64,000 bases of DNA, from NCBI RefSeq assembly GCF_014529535.1, contig NW_023503409.1, positions 2,232,390 through 2,296,389 of the forward strand, in the 5' to 3' direction. Source of the DNA: Bradysia coprophila (taxonomy: Eukaryota > Arthropoda > Insecta > Diptera > Sciaridae). Below, in pieces: positions 62,901 to 64,000 of the stretch. The position numbers and the translations under genes were made by a program. Position 1 is the first letter of the stretch. Each line of letters begins with the position of its first letter. The notes beneath the pieces were generated by a model. That model was given only the letters and a program-made list of their open reading frames with translations. It was not told the DNA's origin and ran no database searches.

Positions 62901-63812
62901 TCCTTCGCTTGTAATATAGTCCAGCCAAACAATTTTTTTCCATTCGCAAAATGTAAACTCAATAAAACTTTCACTGCAAGACTCTAGTTGCTTCCCTTTA
63001 GTACCAATTTGTTTTTTTCTGCATTTCGTCACTTGCAAACTAATTTATTTAAATTATTTTTAAATCGGTGCATTTTGATGATATTTGATTTCGAACCGCC
63101 ATGGTCACCGTAGAAATTGTCAAAATTTGACTGTCACTTGTCAAGGTTGTCAAACAAATTTATCGACAAAGTAGATTCTGATAAACATATGTACCGATGA
63201 TATGGTGGTTTTTTTGAAAATCATGTTGATTTATCTCGTTATGATGTCAGCAGCAATTTTATTTAAAGTACAACAAAACTAAAATTGTTTCGTAGATCAA
63301 AGCTATGTAAACTACGTATACCTATTTTAAGGTGTAATATGTATGTCGTTACAACTTATCTTAAATCCCTAAACCCAATAAAAGAAATTGCAATATGATG
63401 TGAGCTATTTTTACGACTTCTATTGTTCATGCGTGTTAGAAGGTAAGGTGTATCTGATGGCTATAATAAATAAGCGTATCAAAATGAACAGAAATAAATG
63501 ACCTATCACACGTCAGACAGTCTTGGTCAGAATAATGTTCTATTATGCCAGCAAGGAAACAGAGAAAATTTCAAAATGGTTCTAGAAGTGCAAGATATTC
63601 TATTCATTGATTAGATTTATATGAGTCGATGTACGGTACCTATACGTTTGCATGGGGACAATACAATGCTGTGAATAAAGAGAGAGAGGTAACGCTTACA
63701 CTCATTAGACGAGTATTTATTTGATGAATTGTTTCTGATAGGAAATTGAGATGTATTTTTTAAATGTATTGATGACCTGATTAATTTTTGTTTGTTTTTT
63801 TTGAAGTATTTT
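62901..63812. other. Intergenic
   Basis: AT-rich sequence with no supported gene, RNA or repeat. Confidence 0.4.
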
Positions 63813-64000
63813 GAGGGATTCTTTTGAAAATCCACCTATCAAAATCGGACCCATTTCGTCTGGGATGGTTATATACATGGTTTGAAAGGTCTTTGCCAGT
63901 AGACCTCAAAACAGGCCTCACACAGTCTCGAGCCACACCTGATTGCTGGTGGAAGATCTCCGAAGTTGGGAAAATAGTGTTTTTTATCCGATTTTTTTGG
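63813..64000. mobile_element. Family B TIR element, truncated by the window end
   Basis: Starts AGGGATTCTTTTGAAAA and continues AAAATCGGACCCATTTCGTC, matching the inverted right end of the 39604-40010 element. The other end is outside the window. Confidence 0.5.

Overview
The window looks like AT-rich nuclear DNA of an insect. Introns are GT-AG, most genes are multi-exon, the proteins have arthropod-type matches (a CYP301-like mitochondrial P450, a cheerio-type filamin), and short inverted-repeat transposons are dense. A lower (nematoceran) fly is my best guess from overall protein similarity. That is inference, not something the sequence proves. All exon models were built by hand from splice signals, phase continuity and family similarity. 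Every listed junction keeps the reading frame.

Layout. 1-4.4 kb: most of a mitochondrial-type cytochrome P450 (plus strand, N-terminus outside the window). 4.4-12.5 kb: gene-poor, with two inverted-repeat/dispersed elements and a small hairpin repeat. 12.6-37.2 kb: a complete filamin gene (29 coding exons including a 15-nt microexon), with an actin-binding domain of two CH domains, 22 Ig-like repeats by my count, and two hinges. 37.2-40.9 kb: a cluster of MITE-like elements. 41.0-44.2 kb: an unrecognised 14-exon gene. 44.3-45.5 kb (minus): an intronless EHD/Past1-like protein whose GTPase motifs are all degraded and whose EH domain is absent. 46.6-48.1 kb: a type II membrane protein with an LRR-like ectodomain. 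48.3-50.5 kb: two nested-repeat elements. The second carries three TATA-Initiator pairs with identical spacing, two long hairpins and a palindromic tandem array. 52.3-52.8 kb (minus): a small single-pass membrane protein. 54.5-55.5 kb: translin. 56.0-57.1 kb: a 1.1-kb long inverted repeat. 58.3-61.5 kb (minus): the PA2G4/Ebp1 homologue, a MetAP-fold protein. 62.1-62.4 kb: a small secreted protein. The last 190 bases hold the start of another transposon-like element.

The genes do not form an operon or pathway. P450, filamin, translin and Ebp1 are housekeeping or developmental genes. The membrane, secreted and pseudo-GTPase genes look lineage-specific. The most unusual content is the 49.1-50.5 kb element with its repeated promoter-hairpin units, the pseudo-GTPase, the filamin microexon, and two dispersed copies of a short hairpin with paired base changes.
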